The notes: generated from the sequence alone by a model not told the origin. 38,310 nucleotides of DNA from Candidatus Nealsoniibacteriota bacterium (GCA_019923655.1 JAHXGL010000004.1:1-38310); one strand, 5' to 3'. Shown: positions 7,537 to 16,216, counted from the first letter of the stretch. A program made the numbers and translations.

Positions 7537-9024
7537 CTAATGTGGGTTCAAGCCCACGCTCCCAGATCCCATAACAAGGAAGTTGCTTATTATATCTCCT
7601 TTTCTGAAAGGAAAAATCTCTTTAAATGTTTCAATAATAATCGCCATAAACGGAATCTCTAAAGGCAGCCACATAAATGGCGGAACTTCTCTCCAAATCG
7701 GCAAAGGCAAAGTAGGTGTCAATTCCCTGGTAATAGAACAGACAAATCCGCTATGATCTTCAACTTGTAGTTTAACAGTATGTTTTACATGACCAGTAAA
7801 AACATGGGTTGCATGTTGAACATTTGTCCTGTCCCATATGCCGTCATGTGGGATAGCAAAATCAAAATCCCATCTCCAACTACTGCAAGTTGTTGTGGCG
7901 CTCCCAGCAGCAAAACAAACAGATCTGTCAGTAAATTGGACTACCTCTCCAACAGCCGGTGGATCAGGCGACCAGATAAAATTACGGGGGTTTGGGGGTG
8001 TCGCACCTGGAGGATCCTGGTCTGGAAATGGATGAGCAACAGTAGAAAAAGAAGGTCCAGTTACCCATTCAGACGCTAAACCATGATTATCCCAAACTTT
8101 TACTCGCCAATAATAAAGAGTATTAAAAGCAAGCCGTCTTTCTAGGGGTGGGGGCACTACGAGTAAGTTTGGAGATCCCCCAGCTGTTTTCCCGGTATCT
8201 ACAACAAAGGGGCTAAAAGCAGTATTAGTAGCTATTTGAACTCGAAAAGCTGATTGGAAATCTTTAGGAGGACCAATATCAGGATCACTAAATTCCCACC
8301 TGACCCGAACCGGGGGATAACCAGTCCTCCCGCAATACTCAATTGGGTTATGGGGATCCTTTGAAAGGTTTATTGCTGTAGGGGGTTGATTAAGTCTAAA
8401 AGTAGTTGTCACTTGATGGTCAATAGGGCCAGCAGGCAGAGATTCTTTATCATTGAAACTAATCCAGCCAACCACATCATCGCCCCAGGCCCAGCCGCGA
8501 AATTCATTAGGAGCAGGCGCAGGCACAGTTTCTAACCAAACTCCGTATTCTGTATTGGTTCCTGTTTCTCTTCCTCTCATACTTATCCAGCCATCCCAAC
8601 CGCCAAGTGTCTGGCCTTCGGGTGTTATTGCTCTTTCAGCCCTTGCCCAGCCAGAAACATTGCCAGTAGCTAAATCAACTCTACTGGAAGTAGCTGTTGT
8701 TCCAACCCCGGTTGGAAAAGGGCCTGCTGGATCAAAATGAATCCAGCCAATATTTGAAGACCAGGCATAACCAACTAATCTCCCTCTCCTGGGAATGGGT
8801 AAGTGGCCGCATAGAGTATCAGCATCCCCGGTACAAATATGAACCCCGTAATTTATTCCTCTAAAACTAATCCAGCCGATATTTCCTGACCAAGCCCAGC
8901 CAGCAACATTAGGTACCGCTCCAGCTATAACCAAAGAGCTTTTATAAAAATCAAAAACTATTTGGCTCATTCCTAAAAAACCAAAAATTATTAAAAAAAT
9001 CAATAGATATTTAATTTTTTTCAT
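7537..9024 (-). CDS. Secreted Trp-rich repeat protein with Fn3/PKD-like domains
   Basis: 495 residues from ATG 9024 (a TTG at 9039 would add five). N-terminal signal/anchor segment (KKIKYLLIFLIIFGFLG). Then at least four repeats of the type GWAWSGNIGWISF (about residues 45-200), each probably a beta unit, followed by a fibronectin-like domain (PTAINLSK...YYWRVKVWDNHG) and a PKD-like domain (PAVGEVVQFTDRS...WRWDFD). Such architectures are common among CPR surface proteins of unknown role. The C-terminus (SGSVGLNPH) overlaps a GTGGG/CCCAC palindrome (7542-7557) and lacks an anchor, so it may be eroded. Function unknown; surface location inferred. Confidence 0.8.
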   Translation of the reverse strand: MKKIKYLLIFLIIFGFLGMSQIVFDFYKSSLVIAGAVPNVAGWAWSGNIGWISFRGINYGVHICTGDADTLCGHLPIPRRGRLVGYAWSSNIGWIHFDPAGPFPTGVGTTATSSRVDLATGNVSGWARAERAITPEGQTLGGWDGWISMRGRETGTNTEYGVWLETVPAPAPNEFRGWAWGDDVVGWISFNDKESLPAGPIDHQVTTTFRLNQPPTAINLSKDPHNPIEYCGRTGYPPVRVRWEFSDPDIGPPKDFQSAFRVQIATNTAFSPFVVDTGKTAGGSPNLLVVPPPLERRLAFNTLYYWRVKVWDNHGLASEWVTGPSFSTVAHPFPDQDPPGATPPNPRNFIWSPDPPAVGEVVQFTDRSVCFAAGSATTTCSSWRWDFDFAIPHDGIWDRTNVQHATHVFTGHVKHTVKLQVEDHSGFVCSITRELTPTLPLPIWREVPPFMWLPLEIPFMAIIIETFKEIFPFRKGDIISNFLVMGSGSVGLNPH

Positions 9025-9057
9025 CTTCTTAGAAATCAATCTCTTAACTCTATTCTT

Positions 9058-9086
9058 ATTCTATGTCAACCAATCTTTTATGTCAA
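9058..9086 (-). promoter_or_regulatory. Promoter of the secreted repeat protein
   Basis: Minus strand TTGACA, 17-base spacer, TAGAAT. Predicted start near 9051, about 27 bases before the ATG at 9024. Confidence 0.65.
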
Positions 9087-9200
9087 GCCCTGTTTTCCAA
9101 AAATTTCTCAAACCCTGGTTCAATTTCATGACATTTAGAATTTTATTTTTTTGCGACATAATTTTTTGTTTTAATTTAGAAGTTTCAAATGCTCCTTTTT

Positions 9201-9776
9201 TTAGCCAATCACTTCGTCAATAATGCCGTATTCTTTTGCTTCTTGGGCTGATAAATAAAAATCGCGGTCAGTGTCTTTTTCCACTTTTTCCAAGAGCTGG
9301 CCAGTGTGTTTGGCTAAAATTTTATTGAGTTTTTCTTTTATTTTAATGATTTGCTTGGCTGTAATCTCAATTTCCACTGCTTGACCGGTTACGCCGCCAG
9401 CCACCTGATGAAGTAAAATTTCAGCATTGGGCAGGGCAAAACGTTTTCCTTTAGCCCCGGCCGCTAAGAGAGTAGCGCCCATTGAACCGGCAATGCCAAT
9501 ACAAACCGTGGAAATAGGACATTTAACATACTGCATTGTGTCATAAATTGCCATACCAGCTGTCACCACCCCCCCTGGGCTATTGATGTAAAGTTGAATA
9601 TCTTTATCCGGCCCCTTAGAAGCCAAAAACAGCATTTGAGCAATCACGGAATTGGCGACCGGGTCAGTAATCGGTCCTGCCAAAAAAATAATTCTGTCTT
9701 TCAAAAGACGGGAATAGATGTCATAGGCGCGCTCTCCGTATTGGTTTTTTTCTATTACAGTAGGTATAAGATTCAT
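9201..9776 (-). CDS. clpP: ATP-dependent Clp protease proteolytic subunit
   Basis: 191 residues, typical. Catalytic serine in [14 protein letters not shown], histidine in LLHQVAGG (usually HQP), and aspartate in the [20 protein letters not shown] tail. ClpP forms a double-heptameric chamber that degrades proteins unfolded by ClpX or ClpC. It is last in the nusA-tig-clpP unit, 13 bases after tig. The tig-clpP order is conserved in many bacteria, where clpX usually follows; here clpX is not adjacent. Confidence 0.96.
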   Translation of the reverse strand: MNLIPTVIEKNQYGERAYDIYSRLLKDRIIFLAGPITDPVANSVIAQMLFLASKGPDKDIQLYINSPGGVVTAGMAIYDTMQYVKCPISTVCIGIAGSMGATLLAAGAKGKRFALPNAEILLHQVAGGVTGQAVEIEITAKQIIKIKEKLNKILAKHTGQLLEKVEKDTDRDFYLSAQEAKEYGIIDEVIG

Positions 9777-9789
9777 TACTTGAAAGTTA

Positions 9790-10683
9790 TTATTGAGCCA
9801 AGCTCTCTAAAAACTTAAAGACCTTCTCGCTTTTAATTACTTCTTTAGTATAGTTTTTTAACCTTTCTATGTCAATATCTGTTTGAGGAGTGTTTTTTTG
9901 AGAAGGGTTTTCTAAAATTTTATTTACCTCATCATCAATTTCGCTTTCAGAAACTTCAATCTTTTCTTTTTTTCCAATTTCTTTCAGAATTAAAGAATTT
10001 TTAATCCTTTTTTCAACCTCTGGCAAAAAAGAATCTATTATCTCTTTTTCTGTTTTGTTTATTTTAGCCAAATAATCTTCAAAATTTTTAAACTGAAGTA
10101 TTTGGAAAACCTGAAACTTCAAGTCTTCCAACATTCGCTTTTTTTCCGCTTCTATCAAAACTTCCGGGAGTTCAACTTCTAAATTTTCCCCTATTTTATC
10201 TAAAATTTCCTGACAAACTCTTTGGCTTTCAATTTTTTCTTTTTCCTTCTTTATCCTGGCAAGCTCGTCATCGGTTATTATAATATTTTTTTGTTTTTTT
10301 ACTTTAGAACCAATTTGCCTGTAATCCGACAAGTAAATGTCAGGAAGAATCGCTACCTTAGCTTTAAATTCTAAGGGATTGCCTTGCGCCAGTTTAAGAA
10401 GAGTAATCTCTGGCTGGCCAATCGCTTCAATTTTATTTTCTTTGATTGCTTTAAGATAATTGGTTTTTATCGCCGCTTCTGAAGCCATTTTTAAAATTTT
10501 ATCCCTTCCAACCTCTCTTTCAATTATTTCCTTTGGCGCTTTTCCTTTGCGAAATCCCGGAAACTCAAGGCTCTGTCCTGAATCCAAAACAGCTCTTTCA
10601 ATAAAATCTTGAAATTCCAAAACCGGAATTTCAATTTTAAGTTCTATTTCTGATTTTGGCAGTTTTTGAATATTGATTTTCAT
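9790..10683 (-). CDS. tig: Trigger factor, short form lacking the PPIase domain
   Basis: 297 residues against about 430 in model bacteria. The N-terminal ribosome-binding domain carries the signature [15 protein letters not shown]. After about residue 145 the chain passes directly into the helical C-terminal chaperone domain ([26 protein letters not shown]); the FKBP-like PPIase domain is absent. It should still bind at the ribosome exit tunnel and hold nascent chains. The ATG overlaps the nusA stop as ATGA, implying translational coupling. Confidence 0.92.
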   Translation of the reverse strand: MKINIQKLPKSEIELKIEIPVLEFQDFIERAVLDSGQSLEFPGFRKGKAPKEIIEREVGRDKILKMASEAAIKTNYLKAIKENKIEAIGQPEITLLKLAQGNPLEFKAKVAILPDIYLSDYRQIGSKVKKQKNIIITDDELARIKKEKEKIESQRVCQEILDKIGENLEVELPEVLIEAEKKRMLEDLKFQVFQILQFKNFEDYLAKINKTEKEIIDSFLPEVEKRIKNSLILKEIGKKEKIEVSESEIDDEVNKILENPSQKNTPQTDIDIERLKNYTKEVIKSEKVFKFLESLAQ

Positions 10684-11876
10684 GCTGGTTTTTTCTTTTT
10701 TGGTTTACGCGGTTTGTCGCCTTGTTCGCTCTTATCTTCCTGGTTGCTCTCTATTTTTCTAACATCTATTTTCCAGCCGGTTAATTTTGCCGCCAATCTG
10801 ACATTTTGACCCTCTTTTCCAATAGCCAAAGAAAGCTGATCTTCAGCCACAAAACAAAGCGCTCTGTTTTTGGGCAAAATCTTTACTTCTAAAACTTTGG
10901 CCGGCGCCAAAGAATTAGCAATCAATTTCTCTGGCTGGTCAGACCATTCAATAATGTCAATTTTTTCTCCGCCTAACTCATTAATAACCGCTACCACCCT
11001 GGTTCCTTTTTGGCCAACCAGACTGCCGATTGGGTCTATTTTCTCATCATTAGCAAAAACAGCGATTTTGGAACGAAAACCAGGCTCCCGGGCTAAAGAT
11101 TTTATTTGAACCTGACCCGAAGCGATTTCCGGCACTTCTAATTCAAAAAGCTTGGAAATTATTTTGGGATAAGCCCGAGATAAAAAAACAGCTGGTCCCT
11201 TAGAGGTTTCTTCTGTCCTTAAAATATAAACCTTAAACCGCTGACCCGGCCGATAAAACTCTCCTGGCGCCTGTTCTTCTTTTAATAAAATGCCTAAGGT
11301 TTTACCAATATCTAAAAAGACATTATTATTGTCAACTCTCTGAACAATGCCGGAAACTATTTCTCCTTCCTTTGCCTTGTATTCGCTGAAAATACTATCT
11401 TTCTCAGCCTTTCTTATTTGCTGGATAATTACTTGTTTGGCGGTCTGGGCAGCTATTCTGCCATAATCTTCTCGGACGGCTAAGGCTGTTTTTATTTCCT
11501 GACCAGCTTTTATCTTTGGTTTTGATTTTTTAGCTTGCTCAAGCATAATATGCTTTTCCGGATTAAAGCGAACTTTTTCCTTGTCAAATTCAAGACATTT
11601 TTTATCTTCATCCTTTTTCTTGTTTTTTGCTTTTGCTTTTTCTGTTTCTTCTTCAAAATAGACCCCGTCTTTATCTACTACTAATTTTATTTGCCAAAAT
11701 TTAACTTCACCTGTTTTCGGGTCAAGTTTAGCTTTAATAATCTGGCCTTTTCGGCCGTAATCTTTTTTATAAGCAGCAGCAAAAGCAATTTCAACGGTTT
11801 CCAAAACCTTGTCTGAAGAAATTCCTTTTTCTTCGGCAATTTGGGCAATAGCTGATGTAAAATTTTTTAGATCCAT
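10680..11876 (-). CDS. nusA: Transcription termination/antitermination factor NusA
   Basis: 398 residues. N-terminal RNA-polymerase-binding domain (FTSAIAQIAEEKGI...FAAAYKKDYG) with a charged KAKNKKKDEDKK insertion, S1 domain (GEIVSGIVQRVDNNNVFLDIG), then tandem KH domains (DPIGSLVGQKGTRVVAV and LSLAIGKEGQNVRLAAKLTGWKI). The tail is Lys-rich. NusA modulates pausing and intrinsic termination. It heads the nusA-tig-clpP unit. A promoter (11970-11997) and a terminator-like hairpin (11917-11941) lie in its leader, suggesting attenuation. Confidence 0.95.
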   Translation of the reverse strand: MDLKNFTSAIAQIAEEKGISSDKVLETVEIAFAAAYKKDYGRKGQIIKAKLDPKTGEVKFWQIKLVVDKDGVYFEEETEKAKAKNKKKDEDKKCLEFDKEKVRFNPEKHIMLEQAKKSKPKIKAGQEIKTALAVREDYGRIAAQTAKQVIIQQIRKAEKDSIFSEYKAKEGEIVSGIVQRVDNNNVFLDIGKTLGILLKEEQAPGEFYRPGQRFKVYILRTEETSKGPAVFLSRAYPKIISKLFELEVPEIASGQVQIKSLAREPGFRSKIAVFANDEKIDPIGSLVGQKGTRVVAVINELGGEKIDIIEWSDQPEKLIANSLAPAKVLEVKILPKNRALCFVAEDQLSLAIGKEGQNVRLAAKLTGWKIDVRKIESNQEDKSEQGDKPRKPKKKKPA

Positions 11877-11916
11877 AATAATAACTTAAAATTCAAAATG
11901 TAAAAAGAAATAAATT

Positions 11917-11941
11917 AAAAATGTCTGTTTTCCAACAGACA
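11917..11941 (-). terminator. Leader terminator (attenuator candidate) upstream of nusA
   Basis: Perfect 8-bp stem TGTCTGTT/AACAGACA with a 4-base loop, followed on the minus strand by TTTTTAATTT. It lies between the nusA promoter and the nusA ATG (11876), about 22 bases into the predicted transcript, so it is not simply the terminator of the upstream HD gene. Confidence 0.65.
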
Positions 11942-11969
11942 AAATTAAATATCATTCCAGGCTAGTTTT

Positions 11970-11997
11970 AATTTAGCAAAACAAAATAGTTTGTCAA
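11970..11997 (-). promoter_or_regulatory. Promoter of nusA-tig-clpP
   Basis: Minus strand TTGACA, 16 bases, TAAATT. Predicted start near 11963. It sits just past the stop of the upstream HD gene (12004). Confidence 0.65.
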
Positions 11998-12003
11998 GGA
12001 TTA

Positions 12004-12627
12004 CTAACGGTTTCGCTGAAAATTTTTCTCTAAAACTTTCATAAATTCAACTAAAACCGGGTCGTCCAAATTTTCCTTAGCCCATCTCATCCAAAGCCTG
12101 CGCTGGATTTTCCCGTGTTTTTTCCAATATTCTAAACCTTGCAAGATGTTCTCAACTTTATCCACCTGTTTAACAAACCTTCCTTCTTTGGTTAATCCTT
12201 TTTCAAAATCAAGCCAAAGATTTTTTATTTCAGCTTTTAATCCCGGGGGCAATTTAAAAATAAGCTTATCTAAAGCTTTATTCTCTATTTTGTATTTGTC
12301 TTGGTGTCTTTTTATTTTTAGAGCGGGGGTAAATTTTGGCCAATGTTTAAGAACCTCTATTATCTTCTTTTTATCTTTAGGCAGAAGAGGGTCATAGGGA
12401 GTTATATCCGGAGAATAGACTTCGCATAAATCATGAACTAAAGCCATCTTAATTGCTCTTTCCATATTCAATTTCCTGTTTCTGCCCAATGTCCAGGCAA
12501 TAATCGCCATTCGAAAAATATGCTCTGCTGTAGTTTCTGAATTCCTTATCCCGTGAACTTGCCAGCCCCTTCTCTCTTTTCCTTTTAACTTACCAACTTC
12601 AATTAAAAAATTAAGAAGATTTTCCAT
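12004..12627 (-). CDS. HD-domain phosphohydrolase (YfbR/HDDC2-like), paralogue 2
   Basis: 207 residues from ATG 12627 (MENLLNFLIEVGKLKG), chosen because it aligns with the start of the neighbouring paralogue. A TTG at 12672 would run through a 14-bp palindrome. HD metal ligands are in TTAEHIF (H), ALVHDLCEVY (HD), and a downstream D in the SPDITPYDP region. Family members with this ExxxHxxR and HDxxE pattern are 5'-deoxynucleotidases or related nucleotide phosphatases. The substrate cannot be read from sequence. The adjacent paralogue (12726-13421) has the same layout. Confidence 0.85.
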   Translation of the reverse strand: MENLLNFLIEVGKLKGKERRGWQVHGIRNSETTAEHIFRMAIIAWTLGRNRKLNMERAIKMALVHDLCEVYSPDITPYDPLLPKDKKKIIEVLKHWPKFTPALKIKRHQDKYKIENKALDKLIFKLPPGLKAEIKNLWLDFEKGLTKEGRFVKQVDKVENILQGLEYWKKHGKIQRRLWMRWAKENLDDPVLVEFMKVLEKNFQRNR

Positions 12628-12634
12628 ATATCGT

Positions 12635-12664
12635 GAAGACCACTGAATGAATTCAGTGGTCTTC
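12635..12664. repeat. 14-bp perfect palindrome just upstream of HD paralogue 2
   Basis: GAAGACCACTGAAT / ATTCAGTGGTCTTC with a 2-base centre. It is too long for chance and lacks a T-run on either strand. It ends 7 bases before the preferred ATG at 12627, so in RNA it would form a strong hairpin next to the start codon. Confidence 0.7.
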
Positions 12665-12725
12665 TTGCCCAAAGCTCTATAAAGAAGGAGGGTTTATTTC
12701 CCCTAAAGGGAATATCAAAAATTTA

Positions 12726-13421
12726 TTAATTAGCATTTTTTTGACCTTTATTTTGCGTTTTTTTGCTATTATTCTTAAAACTTGTCAGATATTTCCTCTT
12801 TTTTGATGAGAGAAATTTTTTATCAAGACATTCCATAAATTCAAGCAAAACCGGGTCGTCAAAATATTCTCTTGCCCACCACCACCAAGGCATAAGAGGA
12901 GGTTTTTTATGTTTCTTCCAATACTCTAAAGCCTGTAAGAGATTTTCCATCTTGTCTGCCTGACGGGCAAACCTTCCCTCTTTGCTCAATCCTTTTCTGT
13001 AATCCAGCCAGAGATTTTTAATTTCTTTTTTTAATTTTGGCGCCAAATTTTTAGTAAGCTTTAACAACGCTTTCCATTCTTTTTTATATTTTTCTTGTTC
13101 TGTTTTTTCTTTTTGGCTTTTTGAAAATCTTGGCCATGTCCTCATTAGTTCCGCTAATTTCTTTTTATTTTTCGGAAGAATTCTATCATAAGGAGTTATA
13201 TCTCCGGCATAAACTTCGCAAAGGTCGTGAATCAAAATTATTTTAAGAAGTTTTTCTCTGTTCAGTCCCTTTTTTTCACCTAAAATCCAAACCATTACCG
13301 ATGTTCGGAAAATATGGTCGGCAATGCTTTCGGGATTTTTTATTCTATTTATCACCCAGCCCCTCCTCGGCATTCTTTTTAATTTCCCAATCTCAATAAA
13401 AAAATCAACAAGTTCTTTCAT
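12726..13421 (-). CDS. HD-domain phosphohydrolase (YfbR/HDDC2-like), paralogue 1
   Basis: 231 residues from ATG 13421 (MKELVDFFIEIGKLKR); an upstream ATG at 13445 adds eight poorly supported residues. Metal ligands: H in SIADHIFRTSV, HD in ILIHDLCEVYAGDITPYDR. The Lys-rich tail (SSKKRKYLTSFKNNSKK) distinguishes it from its neighbour. Tandem duplication is likely, since both share EFMxxLxKxF near the end and a KxGRFxxQxDKxEN block. Expected role: nucleotide or (d)NMP phosphohydrolysis, possibly in salvage or pool cleaning; inferred from family only. A possible leaderless promoter (TTGTGT, 17, TATATA) ends 5 bases before the ATG. Confidence 0.85.
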   Translation of the reverse strand: MKELVDFFIEIGKLKRMPRRGWVINRIKNPESIADHIFRTSVMVWILGEKKGLNREKLLKIILIHDLCEVYAGDITPYDRILPKNKKKLAELMRTWPRFSKSQKEKTEQEKYKKEWKALLKLTKNLAPKLKKEIKNLWLDYRKGLSKEGRFARQADKMENLLQALEYWKKHKKPPLMPWWWWAREYFDDPVLLEFMECLDKKFLSSKKRKYLTSFKNNSKKTQNKGQKNAN

Positions 13422-13458
13422 ATATGTATATATATGTATATTCAATTTAACACAATTT

Positions 13459-13513
13459 CAAAAAAATAAAAAGACCCCGCCCTGCCGCGAACGTATTCGC
13501 GGCTGGCGCGGGG
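13459..13513 (-). terminator. Strong intrinsic terminator of greA
   Basis: GC-rich hairpin (arms CCCCGC...CCGCGAA and TTCGCGG...GCGCGGGG, 13475-13513) followed on the minus strand by TCTTTTTATTTTTTT. Confidence 0.85.
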
Positions 13514-13523
13514 CATAATTTGG

Positions 13524-14000
13524 CTAGACTCTTTTATACTCTATTTTTTTTATTTTATAAGTTGTCTTGACCACAGATTGGACCGTGACTACGTCTCCAA
13601 CCTTATGTCCCAAAAGAGCTTTACCTACTATCGATTCATTAGAAATTATACCCAGGGAAGGGTTGGCTTCTAATGTGCCTAAAATAGTGAATTCGTCAAG
13701 CTGTTTGTCAGCTTCAATTACAACAGTTGCTCCTAAATTGATAATATCTTGTTTTGACTTAGAGGGAATTTTAATCAATTCAACATTTTTAAGGGTATTC
13801 TCAATATCCATTAATCTAGATTCCAGAAAATTTAAGTCCTCCTGAAAAGCAAGGTATTCAGGGTTTATGTCTTCAGAATGCAAAAGCTCGGGCAATTCCC
13901 CCTTTGTTTTAGCAAGCTTAAATTCTTTAAGGCTGTTATACTCCTTTTTTGTTTTTTCTAATCCCTTTTTAGTTAAATAAAAAACTCTTTCTTCTGCCAT
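13524..14000 (-). CDS. greA: Transcript cleavage/elongation factor GreA
   Basis: 158 residues. An N-terminal antiparallel coiled coil (residues 8-78) carries an acidic tip SEDINPEY in place of the common GDLSENAEY. The C-terminal FKBP-like domain contains FTILGTLEANPSLGIISNES and GKALLGHKVGDVV. GreA enters the RNA polymerase secondary channel and stimulates cleavage of backtracked RNA. It has its own promoter region (two candidates at 14033-14061 and 14196-14223), a leader hairpin close to the ATG, and a strong terminator. Confidence 0.95.
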   Translation of the reverse strand: MAEERVFYLTKKGLEKTKKEYNSLKEFKLAKTKGELPELLHSEDINPEYLAFQEDLNFLESRLMDIENTLKNVELIKIPSKSKQDIINLGATVVIEADKQLDEFTILGTLEANPSLGIISNESIVGKALLGHKVGDVVTVQSVVKTTYKIKKIEYKRV

Positions 14001-14011
14001 ATTTGTGCGAA

Positions 14012-14032
14012 AACCCCTGTGGCTAAGGGGTT
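14012..14032 (-). promoter_or_regulatory. Leader hairpin of greA
   Basis: Stem AACCCCT/AGGGGTT, 7-base loop, followed on the minus strand by TTCG, 12 bases before the greA ATG. Could act as a weak attenuator or control access to the start codon. No strong Shine-Dalgarno is visible there. Confidence 0.45.
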
Positions 14033-14061
14033 GATATAAAAAAGATAAATATTTTTTTCAA
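14033..14061 (-). promoter_or_regulatory. Proximal greA promoter candidate
   Basis: Minus strand TTGAAA, 17-base spacer, GATATA region read as TATATC. It would start transcription just at the leader hairpin. Confidence 0.4.
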
Positions 14062-14066
14062 CCCTT

Positions 14067-14171
14067 TCAGCAAATCGTTTTTTCAAAAAGAATTCCTAAA
14101 ACGCCATTAATTTGTTTTGAGACAATGGCAATTTTGTGATAATTGTTTTTCTTTTTGCTTTCTCTGGTCAT
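14067..14171 (-). CDS. Small ORF in the greA leader, 34 residues
   Basis: ATG 14171 to TGA 14067, encoding a basic N-terminus (MTRESKKKNNYHKIAIVSKQ) and a short hydrophobic stretch (INGVLGILF). It lies between the distal promoter and greA. No family recognised; could be a chance ORF or a leader peptide. Confidence 0.25.
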   Translation of the reverse strand: MTRESKKKNNYHKIAIVSKQINGVLGILFEKTIC

Positions 14172-14195
14172 TTTTAATTAACCCTAATGCTTTGA

Positions 14196-14223
14196 ATTCT
14201 ATCATTGCCAACGCACTTGTCAA
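14196..14223 (-). promoter_or_regulatory. Distal greA promoter
   Basis: Minus strand TTGACA, 16 bases, TAGAAT. Predicted start near 14189, giving greA a leader of about 190 bases. Confidence 0.6.
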
Positions 14224-14228
14224 GCTCT

Positions 14229-15161
14229 CTAAAGGGAGTTTTCCACAGTTTCCTTTTGTTCAAAAATTTTCTCAAAAAGAGGAACAATTTGTTTTTTTCT
14301 TGACATTAAACCGCTAACCCAGAAAGAATTATTTTTAAATTTCCCCTCAAACGCTCTTTCTATTTTTTCTTCCTGTTCAGAACAAAAAATTTCGCTGCCT
14401 TGCTTGAAAATATCCGTTAAAATAAGAACTATTAAATCGTATTTTTTCATTTTTTTAATTTCCTCCATACTCTTAATAATTTCTTGTTTTTTATTTTTTC
14501 TAAGAAATTCGTCAATTTCAAGGACTTGAATTTGGCTAATTCCTGTTTTGCGGCCGGAAAAAAAATACTCCTTAAAATCGCGTTGGATTAAATCTTTAAT
14601 CGGAGCGTCAAAATCCATTCCGGCTTTCTTTATTTCTTTGCCGAAAAGAACGAGGTCAAGTTTTAAGTTTTCATTTAATTTTTGAGCAATCTCTTTATCA
14701 AGAATGGTTGTTGTCGGACACTTAAAAATAATCGTATCTGATAAAATTGCGGAAATCAAAAGACCAGCCAGGTTTCTTGGAATTTCTAAATTTTTCTTAA
14801 AAAATTCTTTAGCCAAAATTGTCGCTGTTGACCCAACTGCTTCGCAATGAATAAAAATCGCTGACGGATAAGAAAAATTAAAACGATGATGGTCCCAAAT
14901 TTCTAAAATTTCAAAGTCGCCATCAGGTCTATGCTCTTTTTCGTTGTGGTCAACTAAAATCAATTTAGTTCCTGAAACATCTTTAATTAAGTCCGGTTCA
15001 ACAAAACTGAATTTTTCTAAAACAAATTTGGTCTCCGGATTAATCGGACCAGGCCTTAGGGCTTTTGCTTCCCGTCCTTGTTTTCTCAAAAAATAAGCAT
15101 AGGCAATAGCGGAAACAATTGAATCAGTATCTGTATTTTTATGACCGATTACATAAAGCAT
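14229..15161 (-). CDS. ppaC: Manganese-dependent inorganic pyrophosphatase (family II, DHH)
   Basis: 310 residues, typical of family II. Metal-binding motifs: HKNTDTDS near the start, LVDHNE, and IWDHHRF (the DHH signature). The C-terminal DHHA2 domain ends with the substrate-binding SRKKQIVP motif. It hydrolyses pyrophosphate to two phosphates and so pulls nucleic acid synthesis and aminoacylation forward. The ATG is 3 bases after the stop of the upstream exchanger gene, so the two are co-transcribed. No CBS/DRTGG regulatory insertion. Confidence 0.94.
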   Translation of the reverse strand: MLYVIGHKNTDTDSIVSAIAYAYFLRKQGREAKALRPGPINPETKFVLEKFSFVEPDLIKDVSGTKLILVDHNEKEHRPDGDFEILEIWDHHRFNFSYPSAIFIHCEAVGSTATILAKEFFKKNLEIPRNLAGLLISAILSDTIIFKCPTTTILDKEIAQKLNENLKLDLVLFGKEIKKAGMDFDAPIKDLIQRDFKEYFFSGRKTGISQIQVLEIDEFLRKNKKQEIIKSMEEIKKMKKYDLIVLILTDIFKQGSEIFCSEQEEKIERAFEGKFKNNSFWVSGLMSRKKQIVPLFEKIFEQKETVENSL

Positions 15162-15164
15162 ACG

Positions 15165-16187
15165 TTAAAACATTAAAAGCTTAACCACAAATAAAAGATA
15201 AATCAGAAGATACATCATTCCTTCCCAGATATGAATCCTTCTGGATATCCCGGAAATAACAAAAAGCAGAGTCGCTACCACTAAAAACGGAAGTCCAATG
15301 GTAAAAGTCAGGTTGTCCACAATTAAAGGACGAATTAAGCTTGGAATTCCGACTACCATTAAAACATTAAAGATATTTGAACCAAGAACATTTCCCAGGG
15401 CAATTTCGTATTTTTTTGCCCAGGCAGCCCCTACAGAAACTATCAATTCCGGCAAAGAAGTGCCAATGGCAACAGCAATAATGGCAATAAGAGAAGTAGG
15501 AACCCCGAGAAAACCAGCCAGCATGATTACTGATTCAATGGTAAAATAGGCGCTTATAGTCAAACCAACTATTCCGAGAACTAAAAAAAAGAGAACTCTT
15601 GAGCCAATTTTAGGTCCAAGAACTGCCTGTTTTTTTGAATCCATTTTCTTCCTTCTTTCAACATGAGACGGCAAAATTTCAACCATTTCTTCGGGGGTTA
15701 CTCGAAAAACTCCTTTTTCTTTTGGCTTGTTTTCTTCTCCTCTGTTGAAAATTGTATATAAGAGATAAATAACAAAAGCGCAAAGAAGCAAAGCTCCTTC
15801 CCAGGCAACAATCTTTCTGTCCCACATAATAAAAACAAAAAGTGCTGTTGACGCCGCCAAAAGAGGAGCGTCTAAGTCAATCAAAGATTTCCTTACAATA
15901 AGAGTTCGGGCAACTATAGACGAAAGGCCGACAATCAAAAGAATGTTGGCAATATTGGAACCCACCACATTAGCAACTACAATTTCAGTGGCGTCCTTGA
16001 AAACAGCGACAAGCGATGTAATCAACTCTGGAAAAGAAGTGCCAATAGCGACTATTGTTACGCCAATAATAAAAGGAGAAATCTTAAGAGCTAATCCAAT
16101 TTTCTCGGCGCTATTGACAAGCCAATCAGCTGATTTTACTAAAACCGCTAAACTTAAAATGAAAATTAAAATCCAAAAAATTAACAT
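15165..16187 (-). CDS. CaCA-family Na+/Ca2+ exchanger (YrbG-like)
   Basis: 340 residues with about ten transmembrane segments in two inverted halves. Each half carries the alpha-repeat signature: IGVTIVAIGTSFPELITSLVA with VVANVVGSNIANILL, and IAVAIGTSLPELIVSVGA with ALGNVLGSNIFNVLM. The central loop (about 145-185) is hydrophilic and Lys-rich. It probably exports Ca2+ against Na+ or H+ across the inner membrane. The IS605-type element ends 30 bases upstream of its ATG and may have replaced its natural upstream region. Confidence 0.92.
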   Translation of the reverse strand: MLIFWILIFILSLAVLVKSADWLVNSAEKIGLALKISPFIIGVTIVAIGTSFPELITSLVAVFKDATEIVVANVVGSNIANILLIVGLSSIVARTLIVRKSLIDLDAPLLAASTALFVFIMWDRKIVAWEGALLLCAFVIYLLYTIFNRGEENKPKEKGVFRVTPEEMVEILPSHVERRKKMDSKKQAVLGPKIGSRVLFFLVLGIVGLTISAYFTIESVIMLAGFLGVPTSLIAIIAVAIGTSLPELIVSVGAAWAKKYEIALGNVLGSNIFNVLMVVGIPSLIRPLIVDNLTFTIGLPFLVVATLLFVISGISRRIHIWEGMMYLLIYLLFVVKLLMF

Positions 16188-16216
16188 GTTTTTATTCTAA
16201 CATAGTTTCATTCAAG

